From: Bacteroidota bacterium
GTDB lineage: Bacteria; Bacteroidota; Ignavibacteria; Ignavibacteriales; Ignavibacteriaceae
DNA: 64,000 nt
Reading direction: 5' to 3'
Assembly (NCBI GenBank): GCA_021777835.1
Contig: JAJYDC010000014.1
Span: 1-64,000 of the forward strand
Below, piece after piece: positions 56,221-64,000 of this stretch. The position numbers and the translations under genes were made by a program. The notes beneath the pieces are model-generated. The model was not told the origin of the DNA. It searched no databases and saw nothing but the letters and a program-made list of their open reading frames with translations. Each line of letters opens with the position of its first letter. The stretch's first letter is position 1.

Positions 56221-56812
56221 TTTTACCCCAGAATTTATACTGCAATTTCCGCATTCCTAAACTGCCGAAAACAGCGAGTAGAGCAACTAAAAGAATTGCT
56301 AATCCAACATTTATATTAAAAAGTTGATCGATACGCCAGACACCATTAGCTCCTGAATTATAAAATTTATCCCACCAAGGATATAAATCGCCGAACAATA
56401 AACTTCCCAATAAGAATCCTCCGACAAAAACCATCGCATCGATTTTTCCCGTTACCATTGCAGCTATTGATGTTCCGGGGCAGAAACCTCCCATTGCCAT
56501 ACCTACACCGAAGATTAAACCTCCAACTACCATCGGTAATAAATATGAAGGAAGGAAATAGAATTTGCCAAGGTCAATTAAGCCGAGAAGAGACAAACCC
56601 CAAAGACCTATTGAAGCTGTAGTTATAGCAGTGAACATTACTACTGGAACATCAACATCTTTCATATAAAATGCTCCGGCTATTTTCTTTGAGCTTGTGA
56701 ATCCTGAACGCTGTAATGCATAGCCGAATAGCATACCTATCAATACTGCAAAGAGAGTGTTGACACCATCAGAAATAATACCATTTTTTACCAGTGGTCC
56801 TATCATATCCAT
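56213..56812 (-). CDS. YeeE/YedE (DUF395) family sulfur transporter, second half
   Basis: From the ATG at 56812 the protein has 199 residues. Longer in-frame starts up to 56983 exist, but they lie inside the upstream gene and give a basic, non-membrane N-terminus, whereas AGGAG sits just before 56812. About five to six membrane segments are present. The conserved Cys lies in VGMAMGGFCPGTSIAAM, a hallmark of the family, whose full-length member TsuA takes up thiosulfate. LLGSLLFGDLYPW follows. It overlaps the first half by ten bases. The two together would make a complete transporter, feeding reduced sulfur compounds or sulfur atoms. Confidence 0.88.
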   Translation of the reverse strand: MDMIGPLVKNGIISDGVNTLFAVLIGMLFGYALQRSGFTSSKKIAGAFYMKDVDVPVVMFTAITTASIGLWGLSLLGLIDLGKFYFLPSYLLPMVVGGLIFGVGMAMGGFCPGTSIAAMVTGKIDAMVFVGGFLLGSLLFGDLYPWWDKFYNSGANGVWRIDQLFNINVGLAILLVALLAVFGSLGMRKLQYKFWGKND

Positions 56813-57312
56813 TGTCTCCTTATAAAATATGCAACCGCGAATCCGCCTGCAAAAATTGAGAACATAAATGCCCATGCGCCAACAGAAAGCTCTGCGCCTC
56901 CGACTAGTGCCTGTCCGCTTGTACAGCCTCTTGCCATCCTTGCAGCATAACCTACCAATATTCCACCTGCAAGGGCATACCACAATCGTCCCTTATTAGA
57001 GATATTTGGCCCTTTTAATACTTCAAGTTTCATATCCTTTGAAACCATTCCGGCTATAAAGCTTCCTATCATTACTCCGATAATCAAGTAAACTAAGTAA
57101 TCATCAAGAGGGTTTGCGCCATTAGCAAAATATTTTGAAAAATATTGACTGGATTGAGTTATAGAAGGCGACAAGATATTTTGTATTGTTGCAGCAAATG
57201 CTGTAAGTGCGCCAGATGCGCCTAAGCCTCTACCAGCAACATAAAATGTAAGAATGATACTTATTCCTATAACTACGCCTCCGAATACGGGATCCCATAA
57301 TTTTTTTTTCAT
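56803..57312 (-). CDS. YeeE/YedE (DUF395) family sulfur transporter, first half
   Basis: The protein of 169 residues has about four to five membrane segments. The conserved Cys motif is in GYAARMARGCTSGQALVGGAEL. The N-terminus MKKKLWDPVFGGVVIGISII and the length match the half-size YeeE/YedE type (PmpA/PmpB-like), where two genes code for what is one polypeptide in TsuA. The start overlaps the stop of the cytochrome b gene (ATGA at 57309-57312) and the stop overlaps the second half, so translation is coupled throughout. Substrate is probably thiosulfate or another reduced sulfur compound. Confidence 0.88.
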   Translation of the reverse strand: MKKKLWDPVFGGVVIGISIILTFYVAGRGLGASGALTAFAATIQNILSPSITQSSQYFSKYFANGANPLDDYLVYLIIGVMIGSFIAGMVSKDMKLEVLKGPNISNKGRLWYALAGGILVGYAARMARGCTSGQALVGGAELSVGAWAFMFSIFAGGFAVAYFIRRQWI

Positions 57313-58208
57313 AATTCATCTCCGTTCATGTCGTATACCTTAGAATTAACTTGATGATTTGCTATGTTTTTGCAGTCATGTAATGCAGGCAAGTCGATAC
57401 CGTCCTTCTTTAGTTCTTCTGCAAAGAAAGCATGCTCTTCGTTCTTAATTTCAGTCCACCATTTATAATGATGTAAATATGCATACAATTCGTTTACCTT
57501 TCCTGTAATCATGGAAAAGAACGCAGGGCGTTCTTCAGGGAACAGAGCAGCCATATAAACATGGACAAATACACCAGCAAAGACAGACATAGTAGCTACA
57601 AAATGAAGCATCATTGACCACTGTATTATTGTTGTTGATCCTATATGGAATGCCATAATAGGGCCTGTTATCATTAATGTTAAAGTACTGAAAGCTACTA
57701 CAACGGCATAAGCTTTTTGCCCAGCATTGTATGTTCCTTGCGGAGGCATTTCGTAGTGGTTTAGCTTGCCTGCAAGGTTTTTAGCTTTTGCGGGGAACCA
57801 GCGAATATCATCTTTATCGATTGTTAAATCATGTTTAACAAAATCAAGCAGATAATTCTTATAACCGAATATACCATATAACAATAGTGTAGTAACCCAA
57901 AATACTCCGACAGCAATATGAAAATGGAGCATTGCTCCTCTAGTTCCGAAAATTCCATCCATCATGTTTATGTACCATGCGGGTGCAAATTGTAGATAAC
58001 TAGCAGAAAGCAAAGCTGTGCCGGTAAAGATCAAAAGAAACCATGAGATGGCATTTACCCAGTGCAATGTTACGCCGCCCACTCCATGTTTCTTCATAAC
58101 TCTCGTTGCAAGGATTCTCTTTTCATCAAATGATAAATGTCTTGGGCCTTTTAGTAAGTCATGATCTAACACAATATCATCATTTAGTTTAATATTTTTA
58201 TTTTCCAT
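57309..58208 (-). CDS. Cytochrome b subunit of the molybdoenzyme complex (PhsC/FdnI-like)
   Basis: The protein of 299 residues has about four to five membrane segments with histidines placed for two b-type hemes: LHWVNAISWFLLIFTG, LHFHIAVGVFWVTTLL and MMLHFVATMSVFAGVFVHVY. This pattern is the formate dehydrogenase gamma / thiosulfate reductase cytochrome b family, not the NrfD type found in many polysulfide reductases. It would pass electrons between the quinone pool and the iron-sulfur subunit. The start is set by AAGGAG before 58208. It follows the iron-sulfur subunit by three bases. Confidence 0.9.
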   Translation of the reverse strand: MENKNIKLNDDIVLDHDLLKGPRHLSFDEKRILATRVMKKHGVGGVTLHWVNAISWFLLIFTGTALLSASYLQFAPAWYINMMDGIFGTRGAMLHFHIAVGVFWVTTLLLYGIFGYKNYLLDFVKHDLTIDKDDIRWFPAKAKNLAGKLNHYEMPPQGTYNAGQKAYAVVVAFSTLTLMITGPIMAFHIGSTTIIQWSMMLHFVATMSVFAGVFVHVYMAALFPEERPAFFSMITGKVNELYAYLHHYKWWTEIKNEEHAFFAEELKKDGIDLPALHDCKNIANHQVNSKVYDMNGDEL

Positions 58209-58211
58209 CTT

Positions 58212-58940
58212 TTACTCCTTAATATCACTTTCGCCTTTAAATAACTGCGTCGAAAATGCTGCAAGCTGTCCTAAGAAAGAACCGCCGATTGCGAGCCAGA
58301 ATAGAGGACGCAAGACCTTTGTCCACATTTTTTGCGGAGTCGGCATGTTTGGAACTTTTGGAGGAAACGCAGCCTGAACTACAGGAAAATGATTATGGCT
58401 ATCAAGGTAATAAATGTTTGGTCCAACATTTACTTTTGACGATACATTAGGCTGTGCGCCATTTGCAATTAGCTGGGATACTTTAGAATTGGGGTCATCT
58501 ATATCTCCAAATATTCTTGCGCTTGCAATGCAGGTTGCAACGCAAGCAGGCTCTACTCCTTGTTCCACTCTATCAATGCAAAAGTCACACTTATCTACTT
58601 TTTCTTTAACAGGATCAATATATCTTGCGCCATAAGGGCATGCTTCAATGCAAAGACCGCATCCTATGCACAAATCCTTATCGACAACAACGACACCATC
58701 TTTTCTTTTATATGTTGCGCCTGTAGGACAAGCTTTAACGCAGGGCGCATCGTCGCAGTGGTTACAAAGGCCAACATAACTTACTTTTTTAATGTCAGGG
58801 TAAACGCCTTCGGGACGTAAATCGTGTACCCAGTTGCGGTAATAGGGGACAGGTACATCATAGTGAGAGCGGCAAGCCACTTCACATGCATGGCAAGCAA
58901 TGCATCTATCCATATCAATTACCATTGCATATTTACTCAT
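58212..58940 (-). CDS. Four-cluster ferredoxin-type electron transfer subunit (PhsB/PsrB-like)
   Basis: The protein of 242 residues has four groups of cysteines for [4Fe-4S] clusters: CIACHACEVAC, CNHCDDAPCVKACPTGA, CIGCGLCIEACPYGA and CDFCIDRVEQGVEPACVATC. A C-terminal membrane segment (about residues 214-236, FWLAIGGSFLGQLAAF) anchors it. It links the molybdoenzyme to the cytochrome b. It has no Tat signal of its own, as usual for these subunits, which travel with the catalytic chain. The spacing is nine bases after the catalytic subunit gene. Confidence 0.92.
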   Translation of the reverse strand: MSKYAMVIDMDRCIACHACEVACRSHYDVPVPYYRNWVHDLRPEGVYPDIKKVSYVGLCNHCDDAPCVKACPTGATYKRKDGVVVVDKDLCIGCGLCIEACPYGARYIDPVKEKVDKCDFCIDRVEQGVEPACVATCIASARIFGDIDDPNSKVSQLIANGAQPNVSSKVNVGPNIYYLDSHNHFPVVQAAFPPKVPNMPTPQKMWTKVLRPLFWLAIGGSFLGQLAAFSTQLFKGESDIKE

Positions 58941-58949
58941 AATTAACTC

Positions 58950-61298
58950 CTAACATCCTTCTTTAATTGCCGATGCTTTTTTCTTTGGTTGAATATTAAA
59001 TGTTTTGTTTTGATCTTCCTCTTGTTTAACGCCGGATATTTTTTTGGCAGAAACTCCTGTCATGCTGACTTCAACTGTAGGAGACAGAGGTTGTTCGTCT
59101 TTTATTAACCTGACAAAATTAACCCTTAATCCTGTACCTCCGCTTATAGGGTCAACAGTATATTTAGAAATAAGATTGTTATCAGAAATATTGCGTTTGG
59201 TGTAATCAAGTAAACCTCTGTCATTTCCTCCAAATCCATGAGGAAGAAAGACTGCATCATGTCTCATACCGGGAGTCATAAGTATTTTGATTTTATCTGA
59301 TCTTATTCCATCCTGATTTTCTACTATAACTTCTTCGTCGTTCTTTAAGCCCATACTTTTGCCGATAATTTCATTTATCCAAAGGTGAGGCTCAGAAATT
59401 AAAGTATTTAACCATGGATTACTTTCGGTTTTGCCATGCGAATGAACGGGCATTAAGCCGTAAACTAATCTAAAATATCCTTTCCCGGGGTCATTTACAG
59501 GCTCATATACGGGAATAGGATCAAAACCAAGGTCTTTCAATTCTTTTGAATAAAGATGAACTTTCTTATCGGATGTTTTGAATTGATAAGATTCTCCGGG
59601 CTCTAAGAATGGTTTAGCGGGGAAAGTTATAACTCCGTCTCTTTTAAGTTTTGTAAATGATATACCGGAATCTTTCAATTGATATTTAATAACATCTTCG
59701 TAGTCATTGTATGGATAGTAAGCTGATAGTCCTAACCTTTTGCCTAATTCCTTGGCAATCCACCAGCCGGGTTTTGTATTATGTACTCTTTTTATAACCG
59801 GCTGTCGTAGAGATACATATTGTTTGTACCATCCTGTTACTGTCATTAGTGTATCGTAGCGTTCCAGATAAGTGTCTTCTGGTAAAATTACGTCTGCATA
59901 CCATGTAGGTTCTGTTGGTCTTACATCAACAACAACATAGAAATCTAGATTGTCTATGGCTTTTCTTGTATCTCTTTTAGCGGGGATACTGTTAAAAATA
60001 TTCTGTCCGAATACCATCCATGATTTGATTGGATAAGGTTTTTGACTAAGAGTAGCTTTTACTAATTCTTGAGTTAATCCTTCCTCAGTGCTTGCAAGAG
60101 GGAAACGGTAGCCAGCGCCGTCAACTCTTTGTCTTTTTGGTATTGGAGCAGCAGGAATATCCAGAGCGTTATAACTTGCCGGGAATTCAGATTTTAAGAA
60201 GTATCCTCCTTTCTGTCCCCAGATACCAAGGATAGCAGAGAGAATTGCTACAGCTCTCGCACGTTGTACATCGTTACCATACCATGCAACATGGCGTCCG
60301 GGATGAACTAATACAGCCGGCTTTGCGTCCATCATAGCTTTAGCTGTTTCTCTAATTACATTAGCCGGAATCTCTGTTATCTTTTCTGCCCATTCGGGTG
60401 TAAACTCTTTTACGTGATCTGTTAATTCAGAAAAACCTGTTGTGGAATTTCTAACGAAGGTTTCGTCATAACCTTTTTTATTTATTATTTCATTTATCCA
60501 AGCCAGGACTAGAGCAGTATCGGTACCAGGTTTTATTGGAAGCCACCATTTAGCTTTACTTGCTGCAGTAGAAAAACGCGGGTCTACAGCGATTACTTTT
60601 GCGCCGTTTGCCAATCCATCAGTAAAATCTATAATTTGTCCTGTGTGTATATTCTCACCAAGAGCACTGCCTATAAGAGTTATAACTTTTGCATTAGCAA
60701 GATCAAGTCTTTCGGGTGATCCCATATTTTCGCCGTAGGTTAGCTCATAGCCAACATCTCTTGAGCCTTTGCATTGAGCAAATGAAGGAGCCGCGCTATT
60801 AGGAGAACCCAAGAAGCTATACAAGTCAGTTGCAAAGTAACCGGATGCACCATGAGCGAAAAGCCCATTTGCTTCAACACCGTACTTTTTAGTTACAGCT
60901 AATAATTTCTCTGCTGTATAATCGAGAGCTTCATTCCAGCTAACTTCTCTCCATTTCCCGCTGCCTCTTTCACCGACTCGAATCATTGGTCCTTTTAGGC
61001 GGTCTTTTTCATAAACAAGCGCTACACCTGCGTTACCACGAGCGCATATTTTGCCACGGTTATTTGGATGAAGCGGGTTACCCTCTATATTAACTAATTT
61101 ACCATCTTCAACTGTAGCTATTATTCCGCATCTCCAAAAGCATTGTTCGCATACACTTGGTATACGCTCAATTCTTTTTGGCTCTGTTCTTACTGCTGCT
61201 TTAGTCTTGGAAGTTGAAGTTGATAAACCAACTGCTGCCCCTGTTCCGACAGTTCCGCTAATTTTTAGGAAAGACCGCCGAGAGATTTTCTTCTCCAA
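58950..61298 (-). CDS. Tat-exported molybdopterin oxidoreductase (PhsA/PsrA-like) with C-terminal AIKEGC tail
   Basis: The protein of 782 residues is a catalytic subunit of the complex iron-sulfur molybdoenzyme family. The Tat signal is KKISRRSFLKI (residues 3-13). The first cluster site is CEQCFWRC...GKICARG. A likely Mo-ligand Cys lies in SFAQCKGSRDVG. Later blocks PTEPTWYADVILPEDTYLER and LFLPHGFGG-like VFLPHGFGGN are typical of the thiosulfate/polysulfide reductase branch. After the MopB C-terminal domain a Lys-rich tail ends with KKASAIKEGC. The start is TTG, supported by GGAGG seven bases upstream and an in-frame stop just before it. Substrate (thiosulfate, polysulfide, tetrathionate) cannot be decided. 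Confidence 0.9.
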   Translation of the reverse strand: MEKKISRRSFLKISGTVGTGAAVGLSTSTSKTKAAVRTEPKRIERIPSVCEQCFWRCGIIATVEDGKLVNIEGNPLHPNNRGKICARGNAGVALVYEKDRLKGPMIRVGERGSGKWREVSWNEALDYTAEKLLAVTKKYGVEANGLFAHGASGYFATDLYSFLGSPNSAAPSFAQCKGSRDVGYELTYGENMGSPERLDLANAKVITLIGSALGENIHTGQIIDFTDGLANGAKVIAVDPRFSTAASKAKWWLPIKPGTDTALVLAWINEIINKKGYDETFVRNSTTGFSELTDHVKEFTPEWAEKITEIPANVIRETAKAMMDAKPAVLVHPGRHVAWYGNDVQRARAVAILSAILGIWGQKGGYFLKSEFPASYNALDIPAAPIPKRQRVDGAGYRFPLASTEEGLTQELVKATLSQKPYPIKSWMVFGQNIFNSIPAKRDTRKAIDNLDFYVVVDVRPTEPTWYADVILPEDTYLERYDTLMTVTGWYKQYVSLRQPVIKRVHNTKPGWWIAKELGKRLGLSAYYPYNDYEDVIKYQLKDSGISFTKLKRDGVITFPAKPFLEPGESYQFKTSDKKVHLYSKELKDLGFDPIPVYEPVNDPGKGYFRLVYGLMPVHSHGKTESNPWLNTLISEPHLWINEIIGKSMGLKNDEEVIVENQDGIRSDKIKILMTPGMRHDAVFLPHGFGGNDRGLLDYTKRNISDNNLISKYTVDPISGGTGLRVNFVRLIKDEQPLSPTVEVSMTGVSAKKISGVKQEEDQNKTFNIQPKKKASAIKEGC

Positions 61299-61363
61299 GC
61301 ATTACCTCCGATTCTTTATGAATGTCTAAATTTTCAAATTATCTAAATAAGTGAACTTCAAAT

Positions 61364-61385
61364 TTTGATATTTATAAATATCAAA
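61364..61385 (-). promoter_or_regulatory. Perfect 22-base palindrome upstream of the molybdoenzyme operon
   Basis: Positions 61364-61385 read the same on both strands (half-site TTTGATATTTA). It lies 66-87 bases upstream of the TTG start of the molybdoenzyme gene. A second, overlapping short palindrome TCAAA-T-TTTGA occupies 61358-61368, and another TCAAA lies at 61335-61339. The TTGAT...ATCAA ends recall FNR/CRP-family half-sites, but the 10-base spacing is not the FNR spacing of four. It is a good candidate operator. Apart from a GC-richer island at about 61675-61745, the gap 61386-61928 holds nothing I recognise. Confidence 0.5.
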
Positions 61386-61928
61386 TTCTTTGCCATTTAA
61401 TTAGGTAAAAATTTATTTGTTAAACACAATCGAATAAATTTGCTTTTTCATTTAGAAGAAAAAAAACATCATTGTTTCTTTTTGGTGGGAAATTGAACGC
61501 AATATTTTTATATCAACAAAGATCACTATTAGCAAATGATATAGCGAAAATTTCAAAAGCAGGTGCCAAGTAATTTACCATGAAAGTGAGATCTAAAGTA
61601 TTAAAATGTGTGATAGGTTTTACCTGATTGAAGAAGTATCCGCCATATTCTCATACTATTAAATTAAGGGATATAAATGTGAATCGGGTGGGTGTTATAG
61701 GTTTGCCAGGAGCTTGTCATAGCGGAGGCAGAATTACTCGAAAAATAGGTGAAAAAGACTTTAAATATGACAAAATGGCGGATAGTTAAATGCAGAAAAA
61801 TGTTTTGTGTTAGAGTATTTAGTATATCGGTTCAAACAGGGATTTCGTTTGGAGTAATGCAGTGTTGGAATAATGGAAGGAAATATTCTATTTCACAATT
61901 CAAATTCTCAAGAGTTGCGTGTTATCAA

Positions 61929-62576
61929 TTAATAAGAAGAAATGATTTTTAATTTATCTATCCTTTTTTTTAATACTTCATAATCATCTCTTTTGTTCAT
62001 ATTAAAAAAAGTATCTTTTTGGTAAAAGGGGAGAGATTCAGCATCGATTATTTCTGCGCCAGCGATATCAATTAATCCTAAGACTTTGCAGCCTCTCTTT
62101 TTTTGTTCTGCGTCTCTGCCTTCTTCATTTAGTTGATTTGATAATATTTTTTCAGCTAAAGATAGTATTGATTTATTATAAACTCCGCACAACTGCTGAA
62201 TAAATCCGTCCGCTTTTGCAATAGTAATCTGTTTATCTGTTTTATATTCGATAAGATATTTTATCATTTGTTCGGTCATTAAAGGAATATCGCAAGAAAT
62301 AACGAAATTTTTTTCGGTCGAAGAATAGGTTAAGCCGGAATGAATTCCTGCTAACGGACCCATTTGCGTGTATATATCCTTGTAAATATCCAAACCAAGG
62401 AAATCATATTCGTCCGGAGTATTTGCAATTAAAATTACTTCGGAAAAAATATTTTTCATTAAATCACTTACATACTCAATAATTGTCTTACTTCCGATTT
62501 TCATGAGAGATTTATTCTCGCCCATTCTTGTGCTTTTTCCGCCGGATAAAATTATTCCGCTTATATCATTATACAT
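61929..62576 (-). CDS. mobA: Molybdenum cofactor guanylyltransferase
   Basis: The protein of 215 residues transfers GMP to molybdopterin to make the bis-MGD cofactor used by enzymes of the DMSO reductase family, such as the one encoded just downstream. The nucleotide-binding N-terminus is SGIILSGGKSTRMGENKSLM (residues 6-25), followed by GPLAGIHSGL and VISCDIPLM with the metal-binding Asp. The length is slightly above the Escherichia coli protein (194). It overlaps the end of moeA by 16 bases. The 630-base gap to the molybdoenzyme operon suggests separate transcription. Confidence 0.92.
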   Translation of the reverse strand: MYNDISGIILSGGKSTRMGENKSLMKIGSKTIIEYVSDLMKNIFSEVILIANTPDEYDFLGLDIYKDIYTQMGPLAGIHSGLTYSSTEKNFVISCDIPLMTEQMIKYLIEYKTDKQITIAKADGFIQQLCGVYNKSILSLAEKILSNQLNEEGRDAEQKKRGCKVLGLIDIAGAEIIDAESLPFYQKDTFFNMNKRDDYEVLKKRIDKLKIISSY

Positions 62577-63769
62577 TCTACTGTTTCTCCAATGCGCGGA
62601 TTCATTCTATTTTCTTCGACAATTATAAGACAATTTGATTTTCCCATTTCAGCAAGATTGCCGGAAGATTGATTGCCTACTTTTTTAACATAATACTTGC
62701 CTTCATCACTATAGCTATAAAGGCCTCTCATAAAATGTCTTTTAGAATCTTCTTTCTTTAGGTCATCTTGCAGGGTAGCTGAAAATTTATTATTTATTTT
62801 CAGTTTAAATAAATTGAGGATATTTTGCTCTACAAATAAGAAGAAATTAACCAGACTTGAAACAGGATTTCCGGGCAAACCGAAAATCATGGTTTTGCCT
62901 TCATTAAAGGAATAAGTTCCGAAAAGCAATGGTTTACCGGGTTTTATCTTCACCTGCCAGAATTTAGTTTCCACTCCAAGACCTTCATAAACATCCTTTA
63001 CAAAATCAAATTTACCGAATGAAACTCCGCCCGTAGTTATTAAAATATCGAGTTCGCTTTCGAGAGCCCATTTAAGTCTATCGTGGATTAGCTGTTTATC
63101 ATCTTTAGCAATTCCAAAATTTACCGAATGCATATTAATATTGCGGATAGCAGCAATAATAGAATACAAATTTGAACATCTAATCTTATCGCCGGTTGGT
63201 GTTTCGTGAATATCTACAAGCTCATCACCCGTAGCAAGAACTCCAATTTTTAATCTCTTATATACTTTTAGGGTAGATCTTCCGCAAGAGGCTGCAACTG
63301 CAATATGGTGAGGTTTTAATAGAGTATCCTTAAGAATTGCTAATTTACCTTTTAATAAATCTTCTCCCAACTTTCTGGTGTTAATCCCTTTTGCAAATCG
63401 TGCGTCTTTTTTCAGGTAGACTATATTATTTTGTTGTTCAACATCTTCTAAAGGGACAACCGTATCGCATCCGGAAGGCAATTTACTACCTGTCATGATG
63501 CTGACAGTTGAATGTTCATCCAAGTCGTAATCGTTAAATTTTCCAGCTGGTATTTCACCGGCAATCTTCCATGTTTTTATATCGCTGTTAAATTTAATAG
63601 CAAAACCATCCATAGCAGAATTATTAAAAGGAGGCAGGTTTATATCAGAAAAGACATCTTCTGCTAAAACGCGGTTCACCGAATTTAATAAATCAATTTG
63701 CTCAGTCTTCAGGTTTAATTTGTTAAACTCAGTTTGAATAATATCCTGTGCTTCAATATAACTAATCAT
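62561..63769 (-). CDS. moeA: Molybdopterin molybdenumtransferase
   Basis: The protein of 402 residues inserts molybdate into adenylylated molybdopterin. Family motifs are intact: NNSAMDGFAIK, SIMTGSKLPSGCDTVVPLED, GVLATGDELVD, ITTGGVSFGKFDFVKD and GLPGNPVSSLVNFFLF. Length fits MoeA. It overlaps mobA by 16 bases and precedes it, forming a two-gene cofactor operon beside the molybdoenzyme genes. Other cofactor genes (moaA, moaC, mogA) are not in the window but may lie beyond its right edge. Confidence 0.95.
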   Translation of the reverse strand: MISYIEAQDIIQTEFNKLNLKTEQIDLLNSVNRVLAEDVFSDINLPPFNNSAMDGFAIKFNSDIKTWKIAGEIPAGKFNDYDLDEHSTVSIMTGSKLPSGCDTVVPLEDVEQQNNIVYLKKDARFAKGINTRKLGEDLLKGKLAILKDTLLKPHHIAVAASCGRSTLKVYKRLKIGVLATGDELVDIHETPTGDKIRCSNLYSIIAAIRNINMHSVNFGIAKDDKQLIHDRLKWALESELDILITTGGVSFGKFDFVKDVYEGLGVETKFWQVKIKPGKPLLFGTYSFNEGKTMIFGLPGNPVSSLVNFFLFVEQNILNLFKLKINNKFSATLQDDLKKEDSKRHFMRGLYSYSDEGKYYVKKVGNQSSGNLAEMGKSNCLIIVEENRMNPRIGETVECIMI

Positions 63770-63861
63770 AGCGCTGCAACCCGCAATTTTGAATTATGAA
63801 TGTTGAATTTTGAATGAAACGCGTTGAAATTTATCATAAGAATATCCTGACATAAAAAACA

Positions 63862-63877
63862 ATCCGCTGTTGCGGAT
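63862..63877 (-). terminator. Intrinsic terminator for a minus-strand gene right of the window
   Basis: ATCCGC (63862-63867) pairs with GCGGAT (63872-63877) around a four-base loop. On the minus strand it is followed by TGTTTTTT, a good T tract. It would end a transcript coming from beyond the right edge, upstream of moeA. Confidence 0.7.
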
Positions 63878-63952
63878 AAACGGCAATACTTTAGCATTTT
63901 GCTAACGATTGATTTATTAATATAATAATTATTTCTTTAGAAAATACAAAGT

Positions 63953-64000
63953 CTAGAAAGTAGTTATCGGATCATCAACGAAAATTTGTCCTCCCGAAAT
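63953..64000 (-). CDS. Possible C-terminal end of a gene cut by the window edge
   Basis: On the minus strand the frame from 64000 down to a TAG at 63953-63955 reads ISGGQIFVDDPITTF. It is followed after about 75 bases by a minus-strand terminator. The placement of the terminator supports a real gene end here, but 15 residues are too few to identify the protein. Confidence 0.35.
   Translation of the reverse strand: MSGGQIFVDDPITTF

Noticed and set aside
56813-56983. Upstream start for the second YeeE/YedE half
   Set aside because: The extension reads a basic Cys/Arg-rich peptide from inside the first half; AGGAG directly precedes the ATG at 56812.
61364-61385. FNR box
   Set aside because: The half-sites TTGAT and ATCAA are present but 10 bases apart instead of four, so it is listed only as a palindrome.
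61749-61952. Open frame of 67 codons on the plus strand before mobA
   Set aside because: It overlaps the end of mobA on the other strand, has a composition unlike a protein (many Cys, Met, Arg in a low-complexity order) and no ribosome-binding site.

Overview
The window looks like a chromosomal segment from an AT-rich, Gram-negative bacterium of the Bacteroidota/Chlorobi lineage, most likely Ignavibacteria-like. The evidence is three proteins ending in a type IX secretion (Por) sorting domain with the YPNPFNPST signature, a TonB-dependent receptor with a carboxypeptidase-regulatory N-terminal domain, lipoproteins of the same style, and a DUF4783 protein. No rRNA, CRISPR array, insertion sequence or phage gene was seen. 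The taxonomic call is an inference from protein style, not from a marker gene.

Layout. 1-172: a cut-off GIY-YIG nuclease gene directly behind a tRNA-Pro, both on the minus strand. 430-3324: pyrR-pyrB-pyrC, preceded by a recognisable PyrR-binding RNA hairpin and a terminator whose 3' arm contains the pyrR ribosome-binding site. 3471-12292: a lipoprotein, a DUF4783 protein, a very large orphan sensor histidine kinase and an AddA-like helicase-nuclease. 12332-18852: a mixed metabolic stretch (possible flavin-binding protein, SpmA-SpmB fusion, 2-hydroxyacid dehydrogenase, alanine dehydrogenase, CoA-transferase, metallophosphatase).

19134-44577 is a complete chitin/chitosan and GlcNAc utilisation locus. 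It holds a ROK repressor, a ROK kinase, a TonB receptor, a secreted beta-helix protein, two GH18 chitinases, two MFS permeases, a GH94 chitobiose phosphorylase, a GH2 exo-glucosaminidase, an unusual ROK kinase, a GH20 hexosaminidase, a sodium symporter, nagA and nagB. Three copies of one interrupted palindrome (GTTTGTT-N5-AACCAAC) lie in front of the ROK repressor and the ROK kinase and look like the regulator's operators. Chitin would be cut outside by GH18 enzymes, taken in through the TonB receptor, then either hydrolysed by GH20 or phosphorolysed by GH94. GlcNAc would be phosphorylated by a ROK kinase, deacetylated by NagA and deaminated by NagB to fructose-6-phosphate.

45049-51254 holds a lipoprotein, a GAF/sigma-54 activator, a Ser/Thr kinase with PEGA domains, a secreted kelch protein and a DUF5683 protein. 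51363-55241 (minus) encodes a TPR protein with three tandem CbxX/CfqX-type AAA modules. 55549-63769 (minus) is a sulfur-respiration-like operon: a Tat-exported molybdoenzyme, an iron-sulfur subunit, a cytochrome b, a YeeE/YedE transporter split into two genes and a rhodanese-like exported protein, preceded by mobA and moeA for the cofactor. The molybdoenzyme and the rhodanese-like protein, which are unrelated, end in the same tail AIKEGC. The rhodanese-like protein lacks the usual catalytic cysteine. This shared C-terminal cysteine tail is the best candidate for something undescribed.
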